DNA from: CBFHMJ01 sp965656875
GTDB taxonomy: Bacteria; Pseudomonadota; Gammaproteobacteria; Enterobacterales; Alteromonadaceae
Assembly (NCBI GenBank): GCA_965656875.1
Contig: CBFHMJ010000016.1
Coordinates: forward strand, 1 to 64,000
Direction of reading: 5' to 3'
Length of the DNA stretch: 64,000 bases
How positions within the stretch are numbered: the stretch's first letter is position 1; each line of letters opens with the position of its first letter. Under the pieces are notes generated by a model. The model saw only the letters and a program-made list of their open reading frames with translations, was not told the DNA's origin and made no database searches. The position numbers were made by a program, and so were the translations under genes. Positions 34,313 to 42,704 of the stretch are shown here, in pieces.

Positions 34313-37285
34313 TTAAAACTTAATTGATGCACTCAGTCGCACATATCGAGGTGTTTGATAGTCAGACGCCAGACCGTAATCAGGTTCTGCTTCACCAAGA
34401 TCAATACCGGTATCCGGGTCCGTATCAAGATATCTCTCAGCGATCTCATAGGTTTCAGTCACGGTATCCCTGTCTAATAAATTGAAGATGTCTAATCTGA
34501 AATCGACGGGCACATCGTTAATTTCTACATTGTAGTTCATCGAAATATCCAGATTGAATACACTGCTGGTCTCGCCGAGTGAACCGCGAGGGACAATCAC
34601 ACCATTCTGTGCGAATGAATCGGCGCCATAGTAGGATGCAAATACATCGGTTGGATGGAACCCGAAAGCATTTTTCGGACGACCCGATTGCCAGCGCATA
34701 TTAACACCTACAGTCAAATCTTCAGTAAGCGCGTATGCACCGAAGATTTTTACGGTATGTCGACGGTCATTGGGTAAGTTACCTGATGCACCATCAGTTA
34801 ATCCCGGTTGGTCGAAGTTAGTCGTTAATCCGGCATCATCCTGTTCATTATCAGAACGAACAAAACCTTCGTTATTACCCCAACTGTGCGCCCAGGTATA
34901 AACAAGGTCCAACATCCATTTTTCGTCCCAAATCCGGTTGAAGGTAAAATCGAATGCCAGATAACTACGTTCCGCTTCAGGATAACCCAGTTCATCGGCA
35001 GTAAGTTCAACTCGCTCAGGCTCGCCATCGCCATCAAGGTCGATAAATACAACCATGTCACTGCCAGGGTTGGTTAGAATATAGTGGTCAAATCCTCCGG
35101 CGTGAAAATCATCAAAACCATTGGCTTCAGCGTAATTGTTAAGCGCAGCATCGATAGCGATATCTTCCAGAGACGTTTTAAGATCGCGGTAAGTAGCTTT
35201 AACGCCGAACGCCCATTCATCAGTAATCATTCCTTGATAACCAAGAATCCATTCGTCCTGATACATGGGATCTAAATCCTGATTAACGAGACTACGAGTG
35301 TCTTTTATTTCCCCATTTGCCAGAACGAATAAATTAGTTATGGGTTCACCAAGGGTTGGGATCTGAGTAACTGGATCGACGCTGAGGATTTCAAAATACT
35401 GGCGAGTATAGAGTTCGTCGCCGGCCAGACGTATATTGGTATTAGTTGCTACCGGAAGATAATAACGTCCCCAGTTGGCAAAGAGCTTATGATCACCTGA
35501 GCCATCAATATCCCAGGCTGCACCAACGCGAGGCGCCCACTGATTGAGAATCTTAACGAAGGCTTCATCTTCCTTATTAAAGTTCTCAAAGCCTTCGTTA
35601 CGCAGGCCCAATGTTAAGGTCAGATCATCTGTCACCTGCCAGGTATCTGTGATGTAGTAAGCGTAACTTTCGGTCTTAAAGCCACCTTCATTCTGATAAA
35701 TTTCTTTTCGGACACGATCACAATTTACTGCATTCCCTAAGGCAAGCTGGTCCAGATCACAGTCCTGATAACGATAGGATACGCCACCGCTACGTTGTGT
35801 GTTTTCGTAAGCTTCTAATTCTTCATAATCAATACCGAATCTGAGGGTGTGATCGTCAAGGTACCAATCAAAATCAACACGGAATACTTTTCGCTCATCA
35901 TCCTGTAGGGTGGGTGATACCAGCGCCCAGTTACCGAGGTTTGTGCCAGTGCGTCTTTCATAGATTCGAGGTGAATCGCCAAAAGCGCTACTACCAACAT
36001 TCAGGTTACTTCGGTCAGCCTTGTTGATACCAGCCATTGCACTCATGGTGAAATCGTCATCCAGAATGCCGGTATATTTCAGTGACCAGGTTTTTCCGCC
36101 ACGTTCTTCAACATAATCACCACGATAATCTGTATTGGTATCGGTGTCCGGGTCATAGTTGTATTTACTGACATCATTGTCGCGAGAATCGTCAAAAGCG
36201 GTTAGCTCCAGGATGTGATTTTCTGTGATGTAGTAATCGAGTTTTAATCCTAAAAAGACGGAGTCGGACTCTGAACTGTAAAAATTAGCAGTCGTATTGC
36301 TGACCCAATCCTGATCCCGTGTTTGATAGTTAACAAGACCGTAGTAAAAGAATTTATCCTGAATAAGTGCACCGCTGGCCCATAGGTTGTAATTGTTTTC
36401 CGATGTTTTGTCTCTGTTGTTAACGCGGAAGAATTCGCTATCGGCTTCCAGAATGGCAGCGGGGTCAGTTCGTTTGGTGTCGGGTGCATCTTCCCGTAAT
36501 GAGTCAGGTTCTACCCAGGCACTGGCTCCCCAGTGAAATTCATTTGTTCCTCGCTTAGTTGTCGCGTTAACAACACCACCGGTTGAGCGACCGAACTCCG
36601 CTGAATAACCACCTGTTTTTACTTCAAATGTTTCATACATCTCGAATGGAACTGTTGAACCACCTAATCCATTTCTGAAGTTAGTGATATTCATTCCATT
36701 AACGTAGTACGCATTCTCTGCCACCGAAGCGCCACCAAACGAGGCGAGATTTCCAAACCCGTCATCGCCTTTGGTTGTACCCGGTGCTAACAGGGCGACT
36801 GATGTGAGATCTCGACTAACAGGTACTTTCGATAAGAACTCTTGATCGACTATTAAAACCGCTTCGCTTGATGTCGTATCAATCTGCGCGATTTGAGCCC
36901 CTCGCACCTCGATTCGCTCCATATCTGCACTGTGCATGGTGATGGTTAGCTGGGTTTTATTACCGGGATTAACTTTTACTCGCTCAAGTATCGTATCCTG
37001 GAAACCTGCACCAGTCGCAGTTATGTCATAGTTGCCTCGTGGTAATAATGGAAAGCGGTATTCTCCATTTTCATTAGATTCTACGGTTCGAGTTAATCCG
37101 GTTTCAGTATTCTTGATAACAATAGTGACATTTCCAAGGCCCTGGCCTTGAGATGATTGGATTTGACCAGTAAGAAAACCAGAAGAGGCTGAGTCAGCGG
37201 CATGAGCAGGAGAATTTGCCCACAGTAAACCGCTCACGGCCATAGCAACCAGCGAACGGGACAGCTTGTTATTATTATTTATCAT
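34313..37285 (-). CDS. TonB-dependent receptor with carboxypeptidase-regulatory-like N-terminal domain (Oar-like)
   Basis: A 990-aa receptor with signal peptide (residues 1-29, ending NSPAHAAD) and a CarboxypepD_reg-like beta domain (about 36-118; TGLTRTVESNENGEYRFPLLPRGNYDITATGAGF). The plug carries ERIEVRGAQIAQIDTTSSEAV and FEVKTGGYSAEFGRSTGGVVNATTKRGTNEFH. The barrel ends YVRLSASIKF. This is the Oar/OmpA-related class, several members of which import peptides or are involved in protein export or social behaviour. A LysR gene is transcribed in the same direction upstream; the 250-bp gap between them holds the promoter. Confidence 0.92.
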   Translation of the reverse strand: MINNNNKLSRSLVAMAVSGLLWANSPAHAADSASSGFLTGQIQSSQGQGLGNVTIVIKNTETGLTRTVESNENGEYRFPLLPRGNYDITATGAGFQDTILERVKVNPGNKTQLTITMHSADMERIEVRGAQIAQIDTTSSEAVLIVDQEFLSKVPVSRDLTSVALLAPGTTKGDDGFGNLASFGGASVAENAYYVNGMNITNFRNGLGGSTVPFEMYETFEVKTGGYSAEFGRSTGGVVNATTKRGTNEFHWGASAWVEPDSLREDAPDTKRTDPAAILEADSEFFRVNNRDKTSENNYNLWASGALIQDKFFYYGLVNYQTRDQDWVSNTTANFYSSESDSVFLGLKLDYYITENHILELTAFDDSRDNDVSKYNYDPDTDTNTDYRGDYVEERGGKTWSLKYTGILDDDFTMSAMAGINKADRSNLNVGSSAFGDSPRIYERRTGTNLGNWALVSPTLQDDERKVFRVDFDWYLDDHTLRFGIDYEELEAYENTQRSGGVSYRYQDCDLDQLALGNAVNCDRVRKEIYQNEGGFKTESYAYYITDTWQVTDDLTLTLGLRNEGFENFNKEDEAFVKILNQWAPRVGAAWDIDGSGDHKLFANWGRYYLPVATNTNIRLAGDELYTRQYFEILSVDPVTQIPTLGEPITNLFVLANGEIKDTRSLVNQDLDPMYQDEWILGYQGMITDEWAFGVKATYRDLKTSLEDIAIDAALNNYAEANGFDDFHAGGFDHYILTNPGSDMVVFIDLDGDGEPERVELTADELGYPEAERSYLAFDFTFNRIWDEKWMLDLVYTWAHSWGNNEGFVRSDNEQDDAGLTTNFDQPGLTDGASGNLPNDRRHTVKIFGAYALTEDLTVGVNMRWQSGRPKNAFGFHPTDVFASYYGADSFAQNGVIVPRGSLGETSSVFNLDISMNYNVEINDVPVDFRLDIFNLLDRDTVTETYEIAERYLDTDPDTGIDLGEAEPDYGLASDYQTPRYVRLSASIKF

Positions 37286-37534
37286 GTAATTAACACTCAG
37301 TAGTAGGGCCAGACGGACCTTTGGCGTAAATCGTTACTGCATTGAGTTATTGTCAAAGAGAGGAATGACCAGTTTTAGGTTGTAATACTTTGTAACTATT
37401 AAGCTACCTGGGGAGTATTGACCACAAGATAGATACAAAACAAGTACGCATATGGGGTAAAATTAAGAGATATTTACGAGTTTGAATAATAAATGAACAG
37501 ACATGTCGGCACCGATACATCTGCTCGTTAGAAT

Positions 37535-38500
37535 TTAGCTGGTTTTCTCTGCGACATCCTGGCTGACGGTATGAGAAAGATTCTGTTTCACCAGGTTATT
37601 AATCATATTCCCAAGTTCCTGGAAGAAAAATCTGGCGGGCGCTGTTTTACGCCACACTAATGCAATCGTTCTTGAGATTTCTTCACCTTGCACATCCAGG
37701 ATTTTTAGCTCTTCGGGTCGATGAATTTCTGAATGGATATATAAGCCCGGTAAAAAGGCAACACCCATTCCCATAACAACCATTTGTCGTAACGTATCCA
37801 GACTGGTCCCTTCATAATCTCGATTCAGCCTCGCACCTAATCGTTCACATAAACTGGCTACCTGGCGATGAAGGTGATGATGATCTTCAAGTGATAAAAC
37901 ATTTTGCTGTTGCAACTGATTTGCGTTGATCATTGTATGATCTGCAAAGTCATGATCTGCCGCGACAACCAACTTAAGCGGTTCATTAAAAAGAGGAAAT
38001 ACACTTAACTCGGGTGTGGTAATCGGCAGTGGTGTCAAAATGCAATCGTATCGACCAACTAAAAGATCATGTTTTAAATCAACAGGAGAAGCTTCTCTTA
38101 CATAGAGTTTTAATGACGAATATTCCTGATGTATCGCGGGCAGAATATGAGGTAGGAAGTAGGGACCAAGTGTTGGCGTAACGCCGAGCTTATAAGTCCC
38201 GACAGGGCCAAATTGATGATTATTAACCTTATCCACGAACGCTCGCATTTCTTCCAGCACTCGATTGGCTTGCGGGACCAGATCCTCGGCTTCCGGTGTA
38301 ACCTGTGTACCTCTCCTCGACCGTTCAAAAAGCTGTACACCTAAGGTCTCTTCTAATGCTGAGATTTGAGCAGTCAAAGTAGGTTGACTTATACCCACTC
38401 TCTCCGCTGCTCGTCTAAAATTACCATGTAGGCAAACAGCGGCGAAGCACTCAAGCTGTTTCAATGTGGGTTGTTTTGCATTTGATTGATGATCGAGCAT
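37535..38500 (-). CDS. OxyR-like LysR-family regulator lacking the peroxidatic cysteine
   Basis: 321 aa from the ATG at 38500 (MLDHQSNAKQPTLKQLECF); the TTG at 38596 would add 32 residues upstream of the normal LysR HTH. The HTH is NFRRAAERVGISQPTLTAQISALEETLGVQLFERSRRGT. The effector domain follows OxyR closely: LGVTPTLGPYFLPHILP, VLSLEDHHHLHRQVASLC and GTSLDTLRQMVVMGMGVAFLP. In E. coli OxyR the matching block is LEDGHCLRDQAMGFC; Cys199 is His209 here, while the resolving Cys208 is kept as Cys218. So the fold and oligomer interface look OxyR-like but the peroxide sensor residue is missing. Targets unknown; the Oar-like receptor next door and carbonic anhydrase upstream are candidates. Confidence 0.85.
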   Translation of the reverse strand: MLDHQSNAKQPTLKQLECFAAVCLHGNFRRAAERVGISQPTLTAQISALEETLGVQLFERSRRGTQVTPEAEDLVPQANRVLEEMRAFVDKVNNHQFGPVGTYKLGVTPTLGPYFLPHILPAIHQEYSSLKLYVREASPVDLKHDLLVGRYDCILTPLPITTPELSVFPLFNEPLKLVVAADHDFADHTMINANQLQQQNVLSLEDHHHLHRQVASLCERLGARLNRDYEGTSLDTLRQMVVMGMGVAFLPGLYIHSEIHRPEELKILDVQGEEISRTIALVWRKTAPARFFFQELGNMINNLVKQNLSHTVSQDVAEKTS

Positions 38501-38673
38501 GTTTTGTCCAATGATTAACTGGGAATAATTCCCCTGTGTTGCCTGAGTTGGCAGACTTTTGAAGGTGAAAATACGTTCGACTTTATCGGCGTTCAAACTT
38601 TCCGCAACACAGAAGATTTAATTGTCTAAATCAATGACATGGAACGCAAACTGAAGTCCGGTGTAAACACGAG

Positions 38674-38713
38674 ATGAACTGCTGTAAAAATCACCTACAA
38701 AGGTCAACACGCT
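38674..38713 (-). mobile_element. Decayed MITE end
   Basis: The terminal repeat CAAAGGTCAACACGCT (38698-38713) with upstream GAACTGCTGTAAAAATCAC matches the left end of the MITE at 11673, read on the minus strand. Only about 40 bp survive. It lies about 225 bp upstream of the carbonic anhydrase gene. Confidence 0.65.
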
Positions 38714-38939
38714 TCAACGTTCAGCTACTTGAAAATGTAAGCAAATATTATTGTGTTGAAACATGTTTTACTGATAGTGAAATGCTATCACAAATAATTA
38801 AAATAAAGTATTTTATTATCACTCATAAGCTGACATTCTATGTCAAAAGACACGTTTCTGTGGTTAAAAAACGAGTCAGAAGATACTGGCCTTGCTACAC
38901 GTAGCTTCAGTAATGTATTTGTAAAACATGAGGTTTTAT

Positions 38940-39575
38940 ATGAAAGATGTAATCAACGGCGTAATGAAATTCAAAGAAGTTGGCTTCACAGAACGTAAGC
39001 AACTTTTCAGTGATTTAGCCAATCAACAAAATCCAGACTATCTGTTTATCACCTGCTCTGATTCTCGAATTGATCCTTGCTTATTAACAGATACGGATCC
39101 AGGTGAATTATTCATCTGCCGTAACGCAGGTAATGTTGTTCCTCCACATACAACAGCAACAGGTGGCATGACGGCTTCTATTGAATACGCGGTTGCAGTT
39201 TTAAATGTTAAACACATTATTATTTGTGGTCACACTGATTGTGGCGCAATGAAAGGTGCTATTAACCCTGAATCAGTTGAGTCTCTACCACACGTAAAAG
39301 AGTGGTTAGGTCATTGTTCAGCGGCTCGTGAAGTTGTAAAAGCGAAAAACAACGAAGAAATCTCTCTCGATCACTTAGATGAAGTTATTGAACAAAATGT
39401 TCTTATGCAACTTCAACACCTTAGAACGCATCCAGCTGTAGCACGTAAACTGGCGACTGGCCAGGTTGAGTTGCACGGTTGGGTTTATTCAATCGGCGAT
39501 GGTAGCGTTCGTGCCTGGGATAAGGATACGAATAACTTCGACGATATCGCGAATACTTACCGCGAGTTTATCTAA
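38940..39575 (+). CDS. can: Beta-class carbonic anhydrase
   Basis: 211 aa from ATG 38940, which has GAGG six bases upstream; ATG 38928 is an alternative adding four residues. Zinc ligands and dyad are in CSDSR (Cys39, Asp41, Arg43) and GHTDCG (His98, Cys101). It hydrates CO2 to bicarbonate. Codon choice is biased toward preferred codons, which suggests high expression. It is followed by a strong stem-loop and then a SulP transporter, so the two may supply bicarbonate together. Similar in length and motifs to the cyanobacterial/proteobacterial type rather than E. coli Can; the symbol is given for function. Confidence 0.92.
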   Translation: MKDVINGVMKFKEVGFTERKQLFSDLANQQNPDYLFITCSDSRIDPCLLTDTDPGELFICRNAGNVVPPHTTATGGMTASIEYAVAVLNVKHIIICGHTDCGAMKGAINPESVESLPHVKEWLGHCSAAREVVKAKNNEEISLDHLDEVIEQNVLMQLQHLRTHPAVARKLATGQVELHGWVYSIGDGSVRAWDKDTNNFDDIANTYREFI

Positions 39576-39596
39576 TCTATTGCATGAAAGTCAGCA

Positions 39597-39628
39597 GCGC
39601 CTTAGTTGTTTCAACTAAGGCGCTTTTC
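39597..39628 (+). terminator. Stem-loop between carbonic anhydrase and SulP genes
   Basis: GCGCCTTAGTTG (39597-39608) pairs with CAACTAAGGCGC (39612-39623), a perfect 12-bp stem with a 3-nt loop followed by TTTT. It ends 19 bp before the SulP start. It is likely to attenuate readthrough, making carbonic anhydrase more abundant than the transporter. Confidence 0.88.
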
Positions 39629-39645
39629 AGGCTGGAGAAACATCT

Positions 39646-41310
39646 ATGAAAGTTACATTCGACCATTTAAGAGGTGACATGTTCGGCGGTATTACCGCTG
39701 GTGTTGTTGCTCTACCACTTGCACTTGCGCTTGGTGTTGCATCGGGCGTTGGCCCAATTGCAGGCCTTTACAGTGCAATTATAGTGGGCTTCTTTGCTGC
39801 ATGGCTTGGTGGTACTCAAACACAAATCACAGGACCAACGGGTCCAATGGTTGTAGTACTGGCTGGTCTGGTAGCATCATTATCAGGTGATCTTGCCCTG
39901 GTATTCACAGCAATTGTTCTTGCCGGTATTTTGCAGGTAGTCATGGGCGTCCTGGGGCTGGGTCAATACATTCGATTAGTTCCATATCCGGTTATTTCTG
40001 GCTTTATGTCAGGCATCGGTACGATCATTATTATCCTTCAGTTAGCTCAGTTAACAGGCCACGCAACCGTTAGTAATCCTGTATCAGCATTATCTAACCT
40101 TCCTGGCTGGTTAACCGACATCAACTTTACTGCTTTACTCATCGGTGGTGTAACACTGGCGATGACATTCCTTTGGCCGGTGAAATTGCGCCCATATTGT
40201 CCGCCTCCTTTGGCGGCTTTAGTAACCGGCACCCTATTAAGTATGGTATTACCAGCGGTTCCAATTCTTGGTGATATTCCATCAGCTTTACCTGAACTTC
40301 ATTTACCTGTTTTAAACAGCGATAAAATTCTTATCGTCGTTGAAGCAGCATTCATTCTTGCTTTGTTAGGTTCAATCGATAGCTTATTAACGTCATTAGT
40401 TGCCGATAACATCACGCGTACTCGTCATGAGTCTAACCGAGAGTTGATTGGACAGGGTGTTGGCAACGCTGTTGCTGGTCTATTCGGTGGTATTGCTGCC
40501 GCTGGTGCAACAATGAGAACGGTTGTAAACATCCGTGCAGGTGGTAAAACTCGCCTGTCTGGTATGGTTCATTCCCTATTCTTGCTAGCGTTAGTACTTG
40601 GTCTTTCTCCATTAGCAGAGCAAATTCCTCATGCAGCACTTGCAGGTATTCTGGTTAAAGTTGGTATCGACATTATTGACTGGAGCTACCTGAAGAAAGC
40701 ACACCGTGGTCCACGTCTTGATTTAGTTCTAATGGTTGTTGTTTTAACACTAACAGTATTTGTTGACCTGATTACTGCGGTTGCTGTTGGTGTTGTATTG
40801 GCTGCTCTTAGCTTTGTTAAAGCAGTCGCTAAAATGCAACTTGAAGCAATCGAAAACATGCCTGATCAGTTAGACAACGAGGAAGAAACTGCGTTGCTGA
40901 CAGATTGTAAAGGGCAGGTGATGGTATTTGATTTTGGTGGTCCTTTGAGCTTCGGCGCAGCTGCTGATATGGGGCATCATGTCCGCGAAAAGACAACTGG
41001 CAATGCAATTATTATTTTGGATTTTGCTCGAGTACCATTCATGGATCTGTCAGCAGCGAACGCGATAGAAACTATCCTGATGGATGCAAAAGACAACGAC
41101 AAACTAGTGTTGTTTAGTGGTGTAAACGACAAGACGGAAGAGGTTATGGTTGGCCTTGGATTGAAAGAACTATTGGTTAAAAACAAATTGTTCGATTCTC
41201 GTCTTGATGCACTTAAATATGCACATGAAGTGGTTACAACACACCTGACAGTTGATTCTGCAGGTACATTATTGTCAAAAGTTGACAGTGGTGTAACAGC
41301 ACCAAGATAA
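39646..41310 (+). CDS. SulP-family inorganic anion transporter (probable bicarbonate transporter)
   Basis: A 554-aa transporter with about 12-14 membrane segments in the first 400 residues, starting FGGITAGVVALPLALALGVASGVGPIAGLYSAI and containing GTQTQITGPTGPMVVVLAG, the SulP substrate-site region. A C-terminal STAS domain (about 420-530; VMVFDFGGPLSFGAAADM, FMDLSAANAIETIL) is present. Pairing with a beta-carbonic anhydrase is typical of BicA-like bicarbonate SulP proteins. The ribosome site is GGAG (AGGCTGGAGAAAC). Codon use is like that of the anhydrase gene. Confidence 0.9.
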   Translation: MKVTFDHLRGDMFGGITAGVVALPLALALGVASGVGPIAGLYSAIIVGFFAAWLGGTQTQITGPTGPMVVVLAGLVASLSGDLALVFTAIVLAGILQVVMGVLGLGQYIRLVPYPVISGFMSGIGTIIIILQLAQLTGHATVSNPVSALSNLPGWLTDINFTALLIGGVTLAMTFLWPVKLRPYCPPPLAALVTGTLLSMVLPAVPILGDIPSALPELHLPVLNSDKILIVVEAAFILALLGSIDSLLTSLVADNITRTRHESNRELIGQGVGNAVAGLFGGIAAAGATMRTVVNIRAGGKTRLSGMVHSLFLLALVLGLSPLAEQIPHAALAGILVKVGIDIIDWSYLKKAHRGPRLDLVLMVVVLTLTVFVDLITAVAVGVVLAALSFVKAVAKMQLEAIENMPDQLDNEEETALLTDCKGQVMVFDFGGPLSFGAAADMGHHVREKTTGNAIIILDFARVPFMDLSAANAIETILMDAKDNDKLVLFSGVNDKTEEVMVGLGLKELLVKNKLFDSRLDALKYAHEVVTTHLTVDSAGTLLSKVDSGVTAPR

Positions 41311-41332
41311 GTTTAGATTCAACCCACGCTTT

Positions 41333-41362
41333 CCCCCACTCAACTTAGGGTGGGGGTTTTTT
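41333..41362 (+). terminator. Rho-independent terminator
   Basis: CCCCCAC (41333-41339) pairs with GTGGGGG (41350-41356) and is followed by six Ts (41357-41362), 22 bp after the SulP stop. A second hairpin follows at about 41371-41403 (AAAAAGATGTT pairing with AACATCTTTTT). Confidence 0.92.
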
Positions 41363-41622
41363 ATTCCCCCAAAAAGATGTTTGATGGATTGAACATCTTT
41401 TTGTTTTAATTCTTCACTGCAACTTTTCACTGTCCCTTCTAATCGAAAAACAATCACCTGTTCTTCGTTCTTCTGATGGTTTACGTTAATCGAATACGAT
41501 ACATAACTGATCCAGATTCATTTTTTGGCTGTTTATAATTAAAAATTCAGGCTCCTGAATTTGGTATGAATTATCGGGATGCGCGTGTAGAATCTGGTGG
41601 CAAAAAATAGCGGTACTAATCC

Positions 41623-41858
41623 AGAGCGTGTTGACCTTTGAAGGTGTGTCTTGCGGCAGTTTATTGCATGTTTATCTAAGGCTTCAGATTACGTTATGTG
41701 GTTATTCTACATAACCAGGTTGAAGGGCAGTCCATAAAATCATTTTCAATGGTTGTGTTCAACGCCATTGATTTAGATGACTAAACCTGCTGGCCTGCGC
41801 CTTGTCTGAACGCCATAGAGGTCGAACGGAATTTCACGCGCAAAGGTCAACACGCTCT
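41623..41858. mobile_element. MITE-like element, copy B (236 bp, perfect terminal repeats)
   Basis: AGAGCGTGTTGACCTTTG (41623-41640) and CAAAGGTCAACACGCTCT (41841-41858) are perfect 18-bp inverted repeats. The interior has no coding capacity and shares the blocks GGTTATTCTACATAA and GATTTAGATGACTAAACCTGCTG with copy A at 11673. It is 50 bp shorter than copy A. It lies in a non-coding gap between SulP and a membrane-protein gene. I cannot assign it to a known IS family from the repeats alone. Confidence 0.88.
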
Positions 41859-41956
41859 AATAAGATTGTTCAATATCTATAACAAAACCGCTTCTAACAT
41901 TAATAATAGCCCGGATACCAGCATGGCGGGCATTTGAACTAAAGCCGGAGATACCC

Positions 41957-42604
41957 ATGATTTTGTCTTTAATCGCGCAATTGCTTTTATTGATAGTATC
42001 CTTGATTGCATTGTTAAGAATTGACTCAACGACGATGAATCAAAAACATCGTAGCCACTTTGTTTTATTCAGGCCATTAAACTTATTCCGAACAGGTATC
42101 GTTTTTATCGCAGTCACTGCTTTACTGACGTCATTAACCATGTTTATGTCACCAGAGTTACAACTACTGCAGATGAAAGCCTGGATAATAATGCAGCACG
42201 CTGTTATCCCAGGATTACTGGCAATTTGTACTAAGCAGGTTATTCAGGATGAGCAGAAGGGAATTTTAATTATGGTGCTATTTATTATCTCAGCGGCCTC
42301 AGGCCGATTTTCCTTTCCAGCGGTTTCGGGGGGAATATGTATAGTCTACATTGGATTATTAATGTGGCATTTAAAACACCAGCACTCTGCTCAATCTAAG
42401 GCTGTCGCTAAATCTCCGGTAGGATGTAAAGTGATTTCTATGATGAGGTCAGTACTACAGGCTTCATTGGCAATACTTGCGTTTTTTGCACTTGCACTTT
42501 TCGACATTACTGCGACTGAAGTAACAGTGGCATTAATGTTTATAGTAGCCAGTATTTACCTGGGTTTCATTACTCGCCTTTTCAATAAAATTTCCATGGC
42601 CTGA
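41957..42604 (+). CDS. Hypothetical integral membrane protein
   Basis: A 215-aa very hydrophobic protein with about six or seven membrane helices (LIAQLLLLIVSLIALL at residues 4-20; FIAVTALLTSLTMF about 51-65; helices around 80-95, 102-116, 120-135, 165-182 and 188-206). The order and short loops do not match a family I recognise. It begins about 100 bp after the MITE and ends before a convergent gene. GGAG before the ATG (AAGCCGGAGATACCC) supports the start. Function unknown. Confidence 0.7.
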   Translation: MILSLIAQLLLLIVSLIALLRIDSTTMNQKHRSHFVLFRPLNLFRTGIVFIAVTALLTSLTMFMSPELQLLQMKAWIIMQHAVIPGLLAICTKQVIQDEQKGILIMVLFIISAASGRFSFPAVSGGICIVYIGLLMWHLKHQHSAQSKAVAKSPVGCKVISMMRSVLQASLAILAFFALALFDITATEVTVALMFIVASIYLGFITRLFNKISMA

Positions 42605-42644
42605 CTCTCCTTAATTCTCTTATCAGTTAACCTTCCATAAAAAA

Positions 42645-42663
42645 AGCCCCTCAATGAGGGGCT
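42645..42663 (-). terminator. Rho-independent terminator of the EF-hand protein gene
   Basis: AGCCCCTC (42645-42652) pairs with GAGGGGCT (42656-42663). On the minus strand the stem is followed by seven Ts (plus-strand A run 42639-42645), 42 bp after the stop of the gene at 42705-44087. It could also slow the convergent gene's transcript. Confidence 0.88.
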
Positions 42664-42704
42664 ATAGCATGTTGAACTAAAGAGAAGTTCAAACTGGCGT
42701 CAAA

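Noticed and set aside
38674..38904. Small ORF upstream of carbonic anhydrase
   Set aside because: Starts inside a decayed MITE end and has no ribosome site; sequence resembles the MITE-derived frames at 11490-11729.
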